Shown here: positions 45,344 through 53,156 of the stretch, one piece after another
Position numbering within the stretch: the stretch's first letter is position 1
Layout: every line of letters begins with the position of its first letter
Source: CAVRZY01 sp963725415
GTDB taxonomy: Bacteria; Acidobacteriota; Terriglobia; Bryobacterales; Bryobacteraceae
Length of the DNA: 64,000 nucleotides
Reading direction: 5' to 3'
NCBI GenBank assembly: GCA_963725415.1
Contig: CAVRZY010000104.1
Location: 18,348-82,347 of the forward strand
Program-made: the position numbers and the translations under genes
The notes under the pieces: model-generated
The model's database searches: none
The model's input: the letters and a program-made list of their open reading frames with translations, nothing else
Told to the model about the DNA's origin: nothing

Positions 45344-45824
45344 ACCGTTCACTAAACCCGCCCTGCGTCTTGCCTCCTTCTTCCTTCCAGAGCGCATCCA
45401 GGAGTTCCTGCTACCGTCTTTCTGCAAGCCCTTGCGTAACCAGTTGTGCGGCGCGCTGACGGATCAGTTCCTGGAGTTGCTGCTGCGGGGCATGGAAGTG
45501 ACCTTTGCGCTCTCGAAGAGCTATCGCAGGAACATCGAGGCTTTCCGGGCGACCTACGTCTTCAAGACCAGGGACGGCACGGTCGGCGTCTCGGCGGTGT
45601 TCGACAACGGCAACATGACCGTCGATCCCCAGGCCCGGCCGGCCTGCGACACGCTGGTCACTTACAAGGACGCCCCCGCGCTGTCCTCTTACCTGCTGTC
45701 GCAAGACCAGGACACCCTCGACTCGATCCTGGCCGCCTCCGTCGAGGTGGAGGGGAATCTGAATAACATCTACAAGTATGGCTACCTGGTCAGGGAGCTG
45801 ATGCGGCGGCTGGGCGCGGCGTAA
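45336..45824 (+). CDS. SCP2-like lipid/hydrophobe-binding protein of the GRE operon
   Basis: 162 residues. Helical N-terminal part with FLPERIQEFLLPSFCKPLRN, then an SCP2-like alpha/beta fold: FRATYVFKTRDGTVGVSAVF, DNGNMTV, CDTLVTYKDAPALSSYLLSQ and VEVEGNLNNIYKYGYLVREL. SCP2 domains bind sterols, fatty acyls or other hydrophobic molecules. No signal peptide. Its start overlaps the GRE stop and its stop overlaps the activase start (TAATG), so the three genes are translated together. It may deliver a hydrophobic substrate to the radical enzyme. Assignment by pattern, not by search. Confidence 0.65.
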   Translation: MPKPFTKPALRLASFFLPERIQEFLLPSFCKPLRNQLCGALTDQFLELLLRGMEVTFALSKSYRRNIEAFRATYVFKTRDGTVGVSAVFDNGNMTVDPQARPACDTLVTYKDAPALSSYLLSQDQDTLDSILAASVEVEGNLNNIYKYGYLVRELMRRLGAA

Positions 45825-46735
45825 TGGAGACGCGCCGGCCGCTCATCGTGGAGGTCAAACGCGGCAGCCTGGAGGACGGCCCGGGCATGCGGACCGTGGT
45901 GTTCTTCAAAGGCTGCCCCCTGCGCTGCGTCTTCTGTCACAACCCCGAGGCCCAGGAACTGGAGCCCGAAATCGCCTTCGCGGAGGAGCACTGCCTCCGC
46001 TGCGCCGCCTGCGCTGAAGTCTGCCCACTAGCGGTCATCGATCTCCGATCTCCTTCCCGCATCGACCGCAGCCGCTGCGACCGCTGCGGCCTGTGCGTGC
46101 CGGCCTGTCCCGGCAAGGCGTTGCGGCTGATCGGCACATACTGGCCGGTCGAGAAGCTGGCCGAACTGCTCTTGCGAGACGCTCCTTTCTATCGCCATTC
46201 CGGCGGCGGGGTGACCTTATCAGGAGGCGAATGCACGATGTTTCCGGATTACGTCCGGTCCCTGCTCAAGATCCTCAAGGCCCGGCGGATCCATATCACG
46301 CTCGAAACCTGTGGCTGGTTCGAATACCAGGCGTTTGCCCGCCAGATCCTCCCCTACCTGGACCTCATCTTCTTCGACCTCAAGATCATGGACCCCTTGG
46401 CGAGCCTCAGGCATGTGGGACGATCGAGCGAGAGGATTCTGGACAACCTCCGCAGTCTGCTGACAGAGAGGTCCGTCGAGATCCGCCCCCGGATTCCACT
46501 GATCCCGGGGGTCACCGACAGCCGCGACAATCTGGCTGCCATCGTCGATCATCTCTGCCGGCTCGGCGCCCGGAGCGTTTCCCTGTTGCCCTATAACCCC
46601 CTGGGCCTGGCAATGTACGCCCGCCTGGGCAGACCGGCGCCCGATCTGCCGCCGGGCTTCGCCAAGCCGGAGCAGGAGAAGCGGCTGGTCGAGATGGTCC
46701 GCGAGATTATCGCCGGTTCCCTGGCCGCAGCCTGA
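45824..46735 (+). CDS. radical SAM glycyl-radical-enzyme activating protein
   Basis: 303 residues. The radical SAM cluster motif C31-x3-C35-x2-C38 (CPLRCVFC) is followed by two ferredoxin-type 4Fe-4S clusters, CLRCAACAEVCP (about 57-68) and CDRCGLCVPACP (about 86-97), as in activases of the glycerol-dehydratase and choline-lyase group; pyruvate formate-lyase activase lacks these inserts. SAM-contact strings GGGVTLSGGECT and LETCGW are present. It would abstract H from G806 of the upstream enzyme using SAM. ATG overlaps the SCP2-like stop. Confidence 0.9.
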   Translation: METRRPLIVEVKRGSLEDGPGMRTVVFFKGCPLRCVFCHNPEAQELEPEIAFAEEHCLRCAACAEVCPLAVIDLRSPSRIDRSRCDRCGLCVPACPGKALRLIGTYWPVEKLAELLLRDAPFYRHSGGGVTLSGGECTMFPDYVRSLLKILKARRIHITLETCGWFEYQAFARQILPYLDLIFFDLKIMDPLASLRHVGRSSERILDNLRSLLTERSVEIRPRIPLIPGVTDSRDNLAAIVDHLCRLGARSVSLLPYNPLGLAMYARLGRPAPDLPPGFAKPEQEKRLVEMVREIIAGSLAAA

Positions 46736-46752
46736 CATGCAGTCATGCTATC

Positions 46753-47037
46753 ATGCAATCGAAGGGCACCAAGGTGGCGGTTCAACTCAAGACCATCGGT
46801 TCCAGCGGACAGATCTCGCTCGGTAAGCAGCACGCTGGGCGAACCGTCACGGTGGAACAGATCGAAGAGGGAGTGTGGCTGTTGAAGGCTTCACGGGTTA
46901 TTCCAGAGAACGAGCTGTGGCTCCACCGCCCGTCTGTCAAAGAGGCGCTCAGCCGAGCCATCCAGTGGGCGGAAAAGAACCCGCCCAAGGCGTCCAACCT
47001 GGATGCGCTGGAACGCAAGCTCGCCAGGCGCCGGTAG
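46753..47037 (+). CDS. AbrB/SpoVT-like antitoxin
   Basis: 94 residues. The N-terminal swapped-hairpin DNA-binding pattern is TIGSSGQISLGKQHAGRTVTVEQI, the C-terminus is a helix that could cap a toxin (VKEALSRAIQWAEKNPPKAS). In front are repeated TCATGC hexamers (TCATGC-TA-TCATGC, 46743-46756), a possible operator. The activase stop is 17 bases upstream, so readthrough from the GRE operon is possible. The small RelE-like gene follows after 21 bases. Confidence 0.65.
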   Translation: MQSKGTKVAVQLKTIGSSGQISLGKQHAGRTVTVEQIEEGVWLLKASRVIPENELWLHRPSVKEALSRAIQWAEKNPPKASNLDALERKLARRR

Positions 47038-47058
47038 CCTGTCTCCCAGTCGTCGCCT

Positions 47059-47358
47059 ATGGCTCGCGTCCTGCTGGACTTGAACAATCCGGTCTTCCAG
47101 GAGGCTTGGTTTGCCTTGGGGCATCAGGAGGCGCTGGCTGTTCTGGCCACGCTGAGGAAGATCCACCGGTTGGAGTGGGACCAGCTTTATCGAGACCCCG
47201 GACTGCGCTGGGAAGCGATTCTCTCGCGGCGTGGGCCGGGCGGACAGCGCATCTACAGCCTTCGCGTGACACAACGCGTGAGGGCCGTCGCTTATCGGGA
47301 CGGCGATTTCTTACGTTTCCTTTCCCTCCATCCTGAGCACGATTCGGCTCATGGATGA
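47059..47358 (+). CDS. RelE/ParE-like small toxin candidate
   Basis: 99 residues. The C-terminal half has the RelE-fold pattern of a basic strand followed by a short terminal strand: ILSRRGPGGQRIYSLRVTQR then VRAVAYRDGDFLRFLSLHPE. The preceding helix is KIHRLEWDQLYRDPGLRWEA. Arg/His-rich C-terminus as in mRNA interferases. With the AbrB-like gene it forms a plausible type II toxin-antitoxin pair, although RelE-type toxins more often pair with other antitoxin folds. Confidence 0.6.
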   Translation: MARVLLDLNNPVFQEAWFALGHQEALAVLATLRKIHRLEWDQLYRDPGLRWEAILSRRGPGGQRIYSLRVTQRVRAVAYRDGDFLRFLSLHPEHDSAHG

Positions 47359-47377
47359 CCCCGTTTCACAGCGGGGC

Positions 47378-50300
47378 TCAGAACTCAATCCGAAGGAGCA
47401 ACTGGATCTGGCGGGCGGTCTCGTCGAAGGGCGTGAGCGCGGGGAAACCTGAGCGCCGACCACGGCGGCCGTAGAGGGCCAGGCCGAAGGTTTCCGAGTC
47501 CAGGAAGGGGTCAGGGTTGTTCAGGTTGGCGTGGTTCAGAAGGTTGAAGGCGTCGGCGCGGAAGGTGACGCTCAGGCGTTCGCCCGCGAAGGGCAGGCGG
47601 AACGTGCGGCTCACTGACAGGTCGATGTTGAACAGGCCGGGGCCGCGGAAGGCGTTGCGCCCGGTGTTTCCAAGTGCGCCGGGAGCGGGCGGGGTGAAGC
47701 TCGCCGCATCCAGAAGCTGCCTGCCGCCCTGGGCCGGGCCATCAACCGTGGCGCGCCCGATCAGATCCGCGCGGTTGTTCAGAATGACCTCGGCGCCGGG
47801 CTCGGAGGCGAACACCGTATAGGGAAACCCGGAACGTAGAGCCGCGATCTGGGCCACCTTCCACTGGCGCAGCGGCCCGGGCAGGTCCCACATCGAGTAG
47901 AACACCAAGTTGTGGCGCTGATCGAAGTCGGAGTTGCCGCGGTCGGCCCGGCTGTCGAACTGGCGCGAGAAAGCCGCCTGCACCGGCCGGCCCGCGCCCG
48001 GCGTGTTGCGCGTAAAGTCCAAATTGAAGAAATCCCCCGCCAGCGGCTCGCTCTGGTTATCCAGGGTGTGGCTCCAGGTGTAGGCGGCATGAAACTGCCG
48101 CGGGCCGTTGCGGTAACGCGCCACCACCCTCAGCCCGTGATACGTCGAACTGCCCTGGTTGCCCCGGTAGGACACATAAGGCAACGCCGGGTTCCAGGGG
48201 CTCAGCGCGCCCGGCCGGTTGATCAGGTCCGTGGTGATCAGCTTGCGGCCCAGCGTGCCCGTGCCATTGACCTCGATGAACAGCGCGTCGGACACCTGGC
48301 GCTGGAGCCCCACGAAGTAGCTCTGCGCGTAGGCGTCACGCAGGCCGGGCTGATACGCCGTCAGGTTTGGGAAGTCCTGTGGAAACGATTTACCCCGCTG
48401 GGCGGCCAGCACGTCCGCGCGCGGCGCCAGGTAGTCGATGGCGCGCGAGCCGGGGGAGAACAAGGCTAGGACGAAGCTGTTGCTGCGGATGTTCTGCCAG
48501 AGGTTGTCGAAGGGGCGGTCGTAAAAGATGCCGTAGGAACCGCGCAGCAGGGTGCGCCGGTCCTGTAGCGGCCTAAAGGAAAAACCGAAGCGCAGGGCAA
48601 AGTTGTTGGCGTCGGCGTCGTAGAGCTGATCGTCGCCCGGCTTTAGGCGGGACCGCACCAGGCGCTCCGCGAGGCTGCCACCGCTGCCCAACTCGACCAG
48701 CGTGTCCTTTTCGGCGCCCGTGTTCCGCGGCGCTCCGAAATACTCGTAGCGCACACCCGCATTCAGAAAGAGGCGTGAGGAAACCCGGAAGCTGTCCTGT
48801 AGGAACGCGGCGAATTGGTGGTTCGAGTAGCGGCGGTCATAGCGCGGGATGGCCAGTTCCGGCAGTTCCTGCCTCGCAACCGCGATCCCGAACAAAGAGG
48901 GCTGGTCGAGGATGAACTCGAAGTAGGTGGGGAACAGGAAAAGCCCGTCCCGCCCCGCGGTCAGGTATCCATCCAGCGATCGCAGCAGAACAGTAGCACC
49001 ACTTTTCAGGATGTGCCTGCCGCGCACCGACTGCACGTTGTCCACGATCTTGAGCGTGCGGTTATGGTTGCGGTAGCTGTAGAAAGCCGGGCTGCCGGGC
49101 AGCACTAGGCCGTCCGAGACCGCCAGTGACGGAATCTCCGGGTGCGGGCGGTCAAAGCGGAGATCATCCGAGTTCCATCCGGCGCGTAGCTCGTGCGTCA
49201 GATTGCCGGTGAGCGAACTCAGCACCGACACCATAACTGCCGTCGAGTTCTGGCGCAGCGGCGTGCTGAAATCTTTGTAGGGCGTCCAGATGAAGTCCGG
49301 CCGCTCCAGCCTGGCGATCGAAGTGCGCGCCAGCAGCCGGTGCTTCCCGCCAGCCAGTGGAGCGTCTGCACGCAGCGTGGCCAGGTAGCGATTCAGGGTT
49401 ACCGGAGGACTGAACTCGAGCTCCGCCACCGGGAGGTTGCGCACGGTGACCGGCGGCGCCGGGTACTGTTCGAGCAGCCTGCGGGCCACGCTGCGCGGCG
49501 CGGTGAAGTCGCCGAACCGGGTGGTAGGCAGAAGTAACCGCACCGGATCCTGACACCCAGCATTGCGCAGGTACTCGAGATTCCCGGAAGCGAACACTCG
49601 CTGCGGCGCCACCGGCCCGCCCAGCGCCAGACCGCGGTAGGACTCGCGCAGCTTGTTGCGGCGGAGGCCCGCCAGGTTCTCCTGGAAGCCGTTGGCGTTG
49701 AGCGCCTCGTTCTTGATGTAGGTGTAGCCGGAAGCGTGCCAGCGCGCGCCCCCGGCGCGCGTGATGGCGTTGGCGAGGTACCCGCTGGTGCGCCCGTATT
49801 CGGCCGAGAAGTTGTTGGTCGAGATCCGGTACTCCTCGACCATCTCCGGCGACACCGTCACGCCCGGCCCGGTGACCAGATAGTTGTTGTTCTCGACCCC
49901 GTCCATCAAGAATCCGGAAGCGGAGGGCCGCTGGCCGCCCGCGGACAGGCCCAGCCCGCGCGCCGTGGTGGTGTCCGCGGTGACGCCGGGCTGCGTAACC
50001 AGGAAGGTGTAAACGTCGCGCCCCGCCAGCGGCAACCGCGACAGCACGTCCGAGTCGATGACTTGCGAGACGGTTGCCTCCAGATTGCCCAGCTCGCCCC
50101 TGAACCGCTCCAGTTCCTGCGAGCGGCTGGTGTCCAGGTCGGGTCCATAGAAGGTCACCACCGAGCGCGTGCCCGGCAGGACCACGCTGCGGTACTGTCC
50201 CTGTTCCCAGACGTCCTCCAGCGGCCGCAAGCGGAAGTCGAGCTCCAGAAACCCCGCCACCGGCAGACGCAGGTCATGGAGTTCCCGCGGCTGGTAGCCG

Positions 50301-50548
50301 TTCGCGCTCACTCGCAGCCGGTAGGCGCCGGGCGTCAGCGACGACAGCGTATACATCCCTGCGGCGTCGGTGGGCACGGAACCGCTGGCGCGGCTCTCGG
50401 AGCGTTCGTAGGAAACCGCCGCGCCGGCCACCGGGATGCCCTCTCTGAGATCGGTCACGCGGCCGAAGATCACACCCTGCGTGCTCTGCGCAGAGAGAAC
50501 GAGTGCGGCAACAAGGAGACCCGCGAGCGCGCGAGCGATCTCGTGCAT
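47378..50548 (-). CDS. Oar-type TonB-dependent receptor with carboxypeptidase-like domain
   Basis: 1056 residues, outer-membrane barrel. Signal peptide about 1-20, then a CarboxypepD_reg domain (VIFGRVTDLREGIPVAGAAV ... YRLRVSANGYQP, about 25-110), a plug with VIDSDVLSRLPLAGRDVYTF and SAGGQRPSASGFLMDGVENN, then a long barrel with SAEYGRTSGYLANAITRAG, GRHILKSGATVLL, FNAGVRYEYFGAPRN and a C-terminal Phe (LLRIEF). Such receptors import large ligands or anchor surface proteins; in Acidobacteria they are very numerous. Intact. No TonB box is obvious. Confidence 0.9.
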   Translation of the reverse strand: MHEIARALAGLLVAALVLSAQSTQGVIFGRVTDLREGIPVAGAAVSYERSESRASGSVPTDAAGMYTLSSLTPGAYRLRVSANGYQPRELHDLRLPVAGFLELDFRLRPLEDVWEQGQYRSVVLPGTRSVVTFYGPDLDTSRSQELERFRGELGNLEATVSQVIDSDVLSRLPLAGRDVYTFLVTQPGVTADTTTARGLGLSAGGQRPSASGFLMDGVENNNYLVTGPGVTVSPEMVEEYRISTNNFSAEYGRTSGYLANAITRAGGARWHASGYTYIKNEALNANGFQENLAGLRRNKLRESYRGLALGGPVAPQRVFASGNLEYLRNAGCQDPVRLLLPTTRFGDFTAPRSVARRLLEQYPAPPVTVRNLPVAELEFSPPVTLNRYLATLRADAPLAGGKHRLLARTSIARLERPDFIWTPYKDFSTPLRQNSTAVMVSVLSSLTGNLTHELRAGWNSDDLRFDRPHPEIPSLAVSDGLVLPGSPAFYSYRNHNRTLKIVDNVQSVRGRHILKSGATVLLRSLDGYLTAGRDGLFLFPTYFEFILDQPSLFGIAVARQELPELAIPRYDRRYSNHQFAAFLQDSFRVSSRLFLNAGVRYEYFGAPRNTGAEKDTLVELGSGGSLAERLVRSRLKPGDDQLYDADANNFALRFGFSFRPLQDRRTLLRGSYGIFYDRPFDNLWQNIRSNSFVLALFSPGSRAIDYLAPRADVLAAQRGKSFPQDFPNLTAYQPGLRDAYAQSYFVGLQRQVSDALFIEVNGTGTLGRKLITTDLINRPGALSPWNPALPYVSYRGNQGSSTYHGLRVVARYRNGPRQFHAAYTWSHTLDNQSEPLAGDFFNLDFTRNTPGAGRPVQAAFSRQFDSRADRGNSDFDQRHNLVFYSMWDLPGPLRQWKVAQIAALRSGFPYTVFASEPGAEVILNNRADLIGRATVDGPAQGGRQLLDAASFTPPAPGALGNTGRNAFRGPGLFNIDLSVSRTFRLPFAGERLSVTFRADAFNLLNHANLNNPDPFLDSETFGLALYGRRGRRSGFPALTPFDETARQIQLLLRIEF

Positions 50549-50950
50549 GGGGCGGCTCTGGTAGTATACCAGTCAACCTATTCTTCAGTCGTCTGCCCTC
50601 CGGCAACAGAAGCTGGGCAAGAGAGTGTTCTTCCGCGCTGACGCTGCCTGTGCAGACCGGAGACCTGCGCGGCGCTGAAGGAGCGGGGTGTGGATTGAGC
50701 CATTCGGCTTCCATCTGCCGGCAGCCTGGAGCGGGACATAACCGGCCAATCTCTGCCCGATGGACAACCCAGTCTGAATCAGACATTTATGCCCCGGCGT
50801 TAGGGCGTTGGATGCGCCGTCGTCATGATCCGAGTGCCGAGCTGATGTCTGCGGTACACGCACTTCGGGAACCCACACGTACCTGGCCATGGCGGCCAGG
50901 GGTGAGTTTCGAAATGCCGGGGTCCGCCAGGAAACTCAGCGTGCCTCAAC
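50549..50950. other. intergenic, no gene recognised
   Basis: 402 bp between the receptor start and the end of the TolB-like gene. Frames on both strands lack ribosome sites and known motifs. Confidence 0.45.
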
Positions 50951-52995
50951 CTATCGAAAATTCTCGACCATGTACAGATCGCCATACCGGGCCTCGTCGG
51001 CCGCAAACCATAGCCAGCGGCCGTCCGGAGAAACGCTCAGGCCCTCTCCAAACCTCTTTTCGATCCGGCAGATCGATTCTGATTTCCCGGTCGCGAATCT
51101 GTACAGCCACAGCTCGAACCACTTCTCCGGGTCGGGCGAAGAAGCGTAGTAGATGCCTTCCGGGCGGACCGCGTAGTTGTGGCACGTTCCCAAACCCCGG
51201 AACGCTCCCACCTGGCTCTCCGGCCCGCCTCGAACCGGAACCTTCCAGACACCGGACCGCAGCCCGGTCCCGCACAAAGAAAACTGTCGTGCCGTCCGGC
51301 GATTCCACCGCGCTGTAACCGCCGCCATTCGTAACCTGAACCGCTGCCGCATCAGTCCCGTCCACCGGCGCCTTCCAGATCTGAAAAGATCCGGAGCGGT
51401 TGGATGTGAAATAGATCCACTTGCCGTCGCGAGACCAGCTTGGAAAGACATCCCTCGCCGGATCCTGGGTCAACCGCCGCGCCGCGCCGCCTCCGGCCGG
51501 AACAATGCAGACGTCATCATTGCCCTCGTTCCGGCATTCGAAGACGATCTGGTTTCCGTCCGGCGACCAGCGCGCGGGTCCCGGCCATGGTCCTCCGATC
51601 TCGGCGATATCGATCGGATTGGCGCCATCGGAGCCGGCGACCCAGACTCGTCGCCCTCCCAGGCGATCGGATATGAACGCCACTCTTTTCCCATCCGGCG
51701 AGATCTCGGGATTGGAGTCCGAGGCGCTCGACGACACGATTCGCTCGAGGTGCTTGCCGCCGGGCAGGTCAACCCGCCAGATACCAGAATTCATCCCGTG
51801 GTCCGAATAAGCCAGCCGGTCCCCACGTGCGGAGATCGCCCATCCCATCGCCAATCGGCCCCAGAGACTCGACCCGTGATGCGGGGCGGGACCCCTCCTG
51901 CGGAACCCGCCACAACTCCCTCACACCTTCGCCGCCGGAGATGTAGAGCACTTCCCGGCCATCGCCGGTCCACATCGGGTTTCTCGCGCCGTCAAGCTCT
52001 CTGGTGAGTTGCCTCGGTTCCCCCCTCGGCCGGTAACCCGGACCAAGCGGCAGAACGTACACATTCGGGATTCGTCCTGTGGATGTGCGCAGGAAGGCAA
52101 GTCTCCGTCCATCCGGTGTGATTGCCGGGCAGCAGTCGCCTGCCGCGCCCGCGACGGGCTGGGTGAGGGGCCGGATCTCCAAGTTCTCAACCGAGGCGAG
52201 CGCCAAGGCCGCGGGAGCGTTCGGACTCGGGGTATACACGGTGACAATCCATTTGCCGTCAGGCGTCCAGCAGAGGCCCGGCGCATTGGCCCCGGGCTGA
52301 AGGGGAATGCGGAATTGCAGGATTCTGCGTTCCGAGCCGCCGAGTGCCGGCACGGTCATGACATCCACGTTAGGTGTCCCGCGCACCCACCGCCAAAACG
52401 CAATCATGCGGCCGTCCGGGGACCACGCCGGCCAACCGTCCACACCCGGATGAGTTGTCAATCGCAGCGGCTCGCCGGTATCCAGGAACTTGACGTAGAT
52501 ATCGTAGTTGTCCTGCTTCTCGCCATTCCAGGAAAACGCTACCTGCCTGCCGTCCGGAGAAAAGGCGGGCTGTCGCGCCTGCCCGGGATAACTGGTCAGC
52601 CGCACCACCCGGAGCGGAGCAGCGGGAGCTTTCGGCCGGGCAAAGCGCCAGACCATGGCGCCACCGGCTGCCAGAATGAGAACCAGGCCAGCCACCCAAA
52701 GCACCCGCGAGCGGTTCCGGCCGGCGCTCACCGCCAGGCCTGGCTCCGCTTCCTTCTCCACCGGAGGCGGCGGACTCTGGCGCAGCCAGGCGTCGAGTTC
52801 GGACTTATAGGCGTACACCGGACTGCCCTTCAGCCGCCCCTTCGCCCGCCGGTAGACAGGCAGCCCCCCGGTTTCCTCCCAGCGCTGAACGGTCCGGACA
52901 TCCCGATTCAGGTAGCGCGCGATCTCTTTCCAGGAATCGAGGCGTTCGCGGACGAACGGCACCATCTTTCGCGGCTGGGGATGGGGTGTGGCCAT
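50951..52995 (-). CDS. HTH - transmembrane - TolB/WD40-like beta-propeller sensor, two frameshifts
   Basis: About 680 residues after repair of one-base shifts near 51837 and 51268. N-terminal winged-helix/excisionase-like HTH: LDSWKEIARYLNRDVRTVQR, WEETGGLPV, SPVYAYKSELDAWL (about 18-68). One membrane helix (about 99-117, VLWVAGLVLILAAGGAMVWR). Then an extracytoplasmic TolB-like propeller with repeated SPDGR/TPDGK blades (FSPDGRQVAFSW, WSPDGRMIAFW, SWSRDGKWIYFTSN, VSPDGRWLWFA). This HTH-TM-propeller layout recurs in Acidobacteria and suggests a one-component membrane regulator. Its target is unknown. Confidence 0.82.
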
Positions 52996-53156
52996 CGCTA
53001 ACCCCTATCTGATTGTAGGCCAGGGACCGGGTCGCTTCAATCCCTCGCCACCGCAAACGACGCCGCAGGGCAAGAAACGTCATCGAATCGCACGCCATTT
53101 CTTGCCGCTTTACGGGCGCCAGCCGCCGGGGCAAGATCTTTGTGGGATACAGAAGC

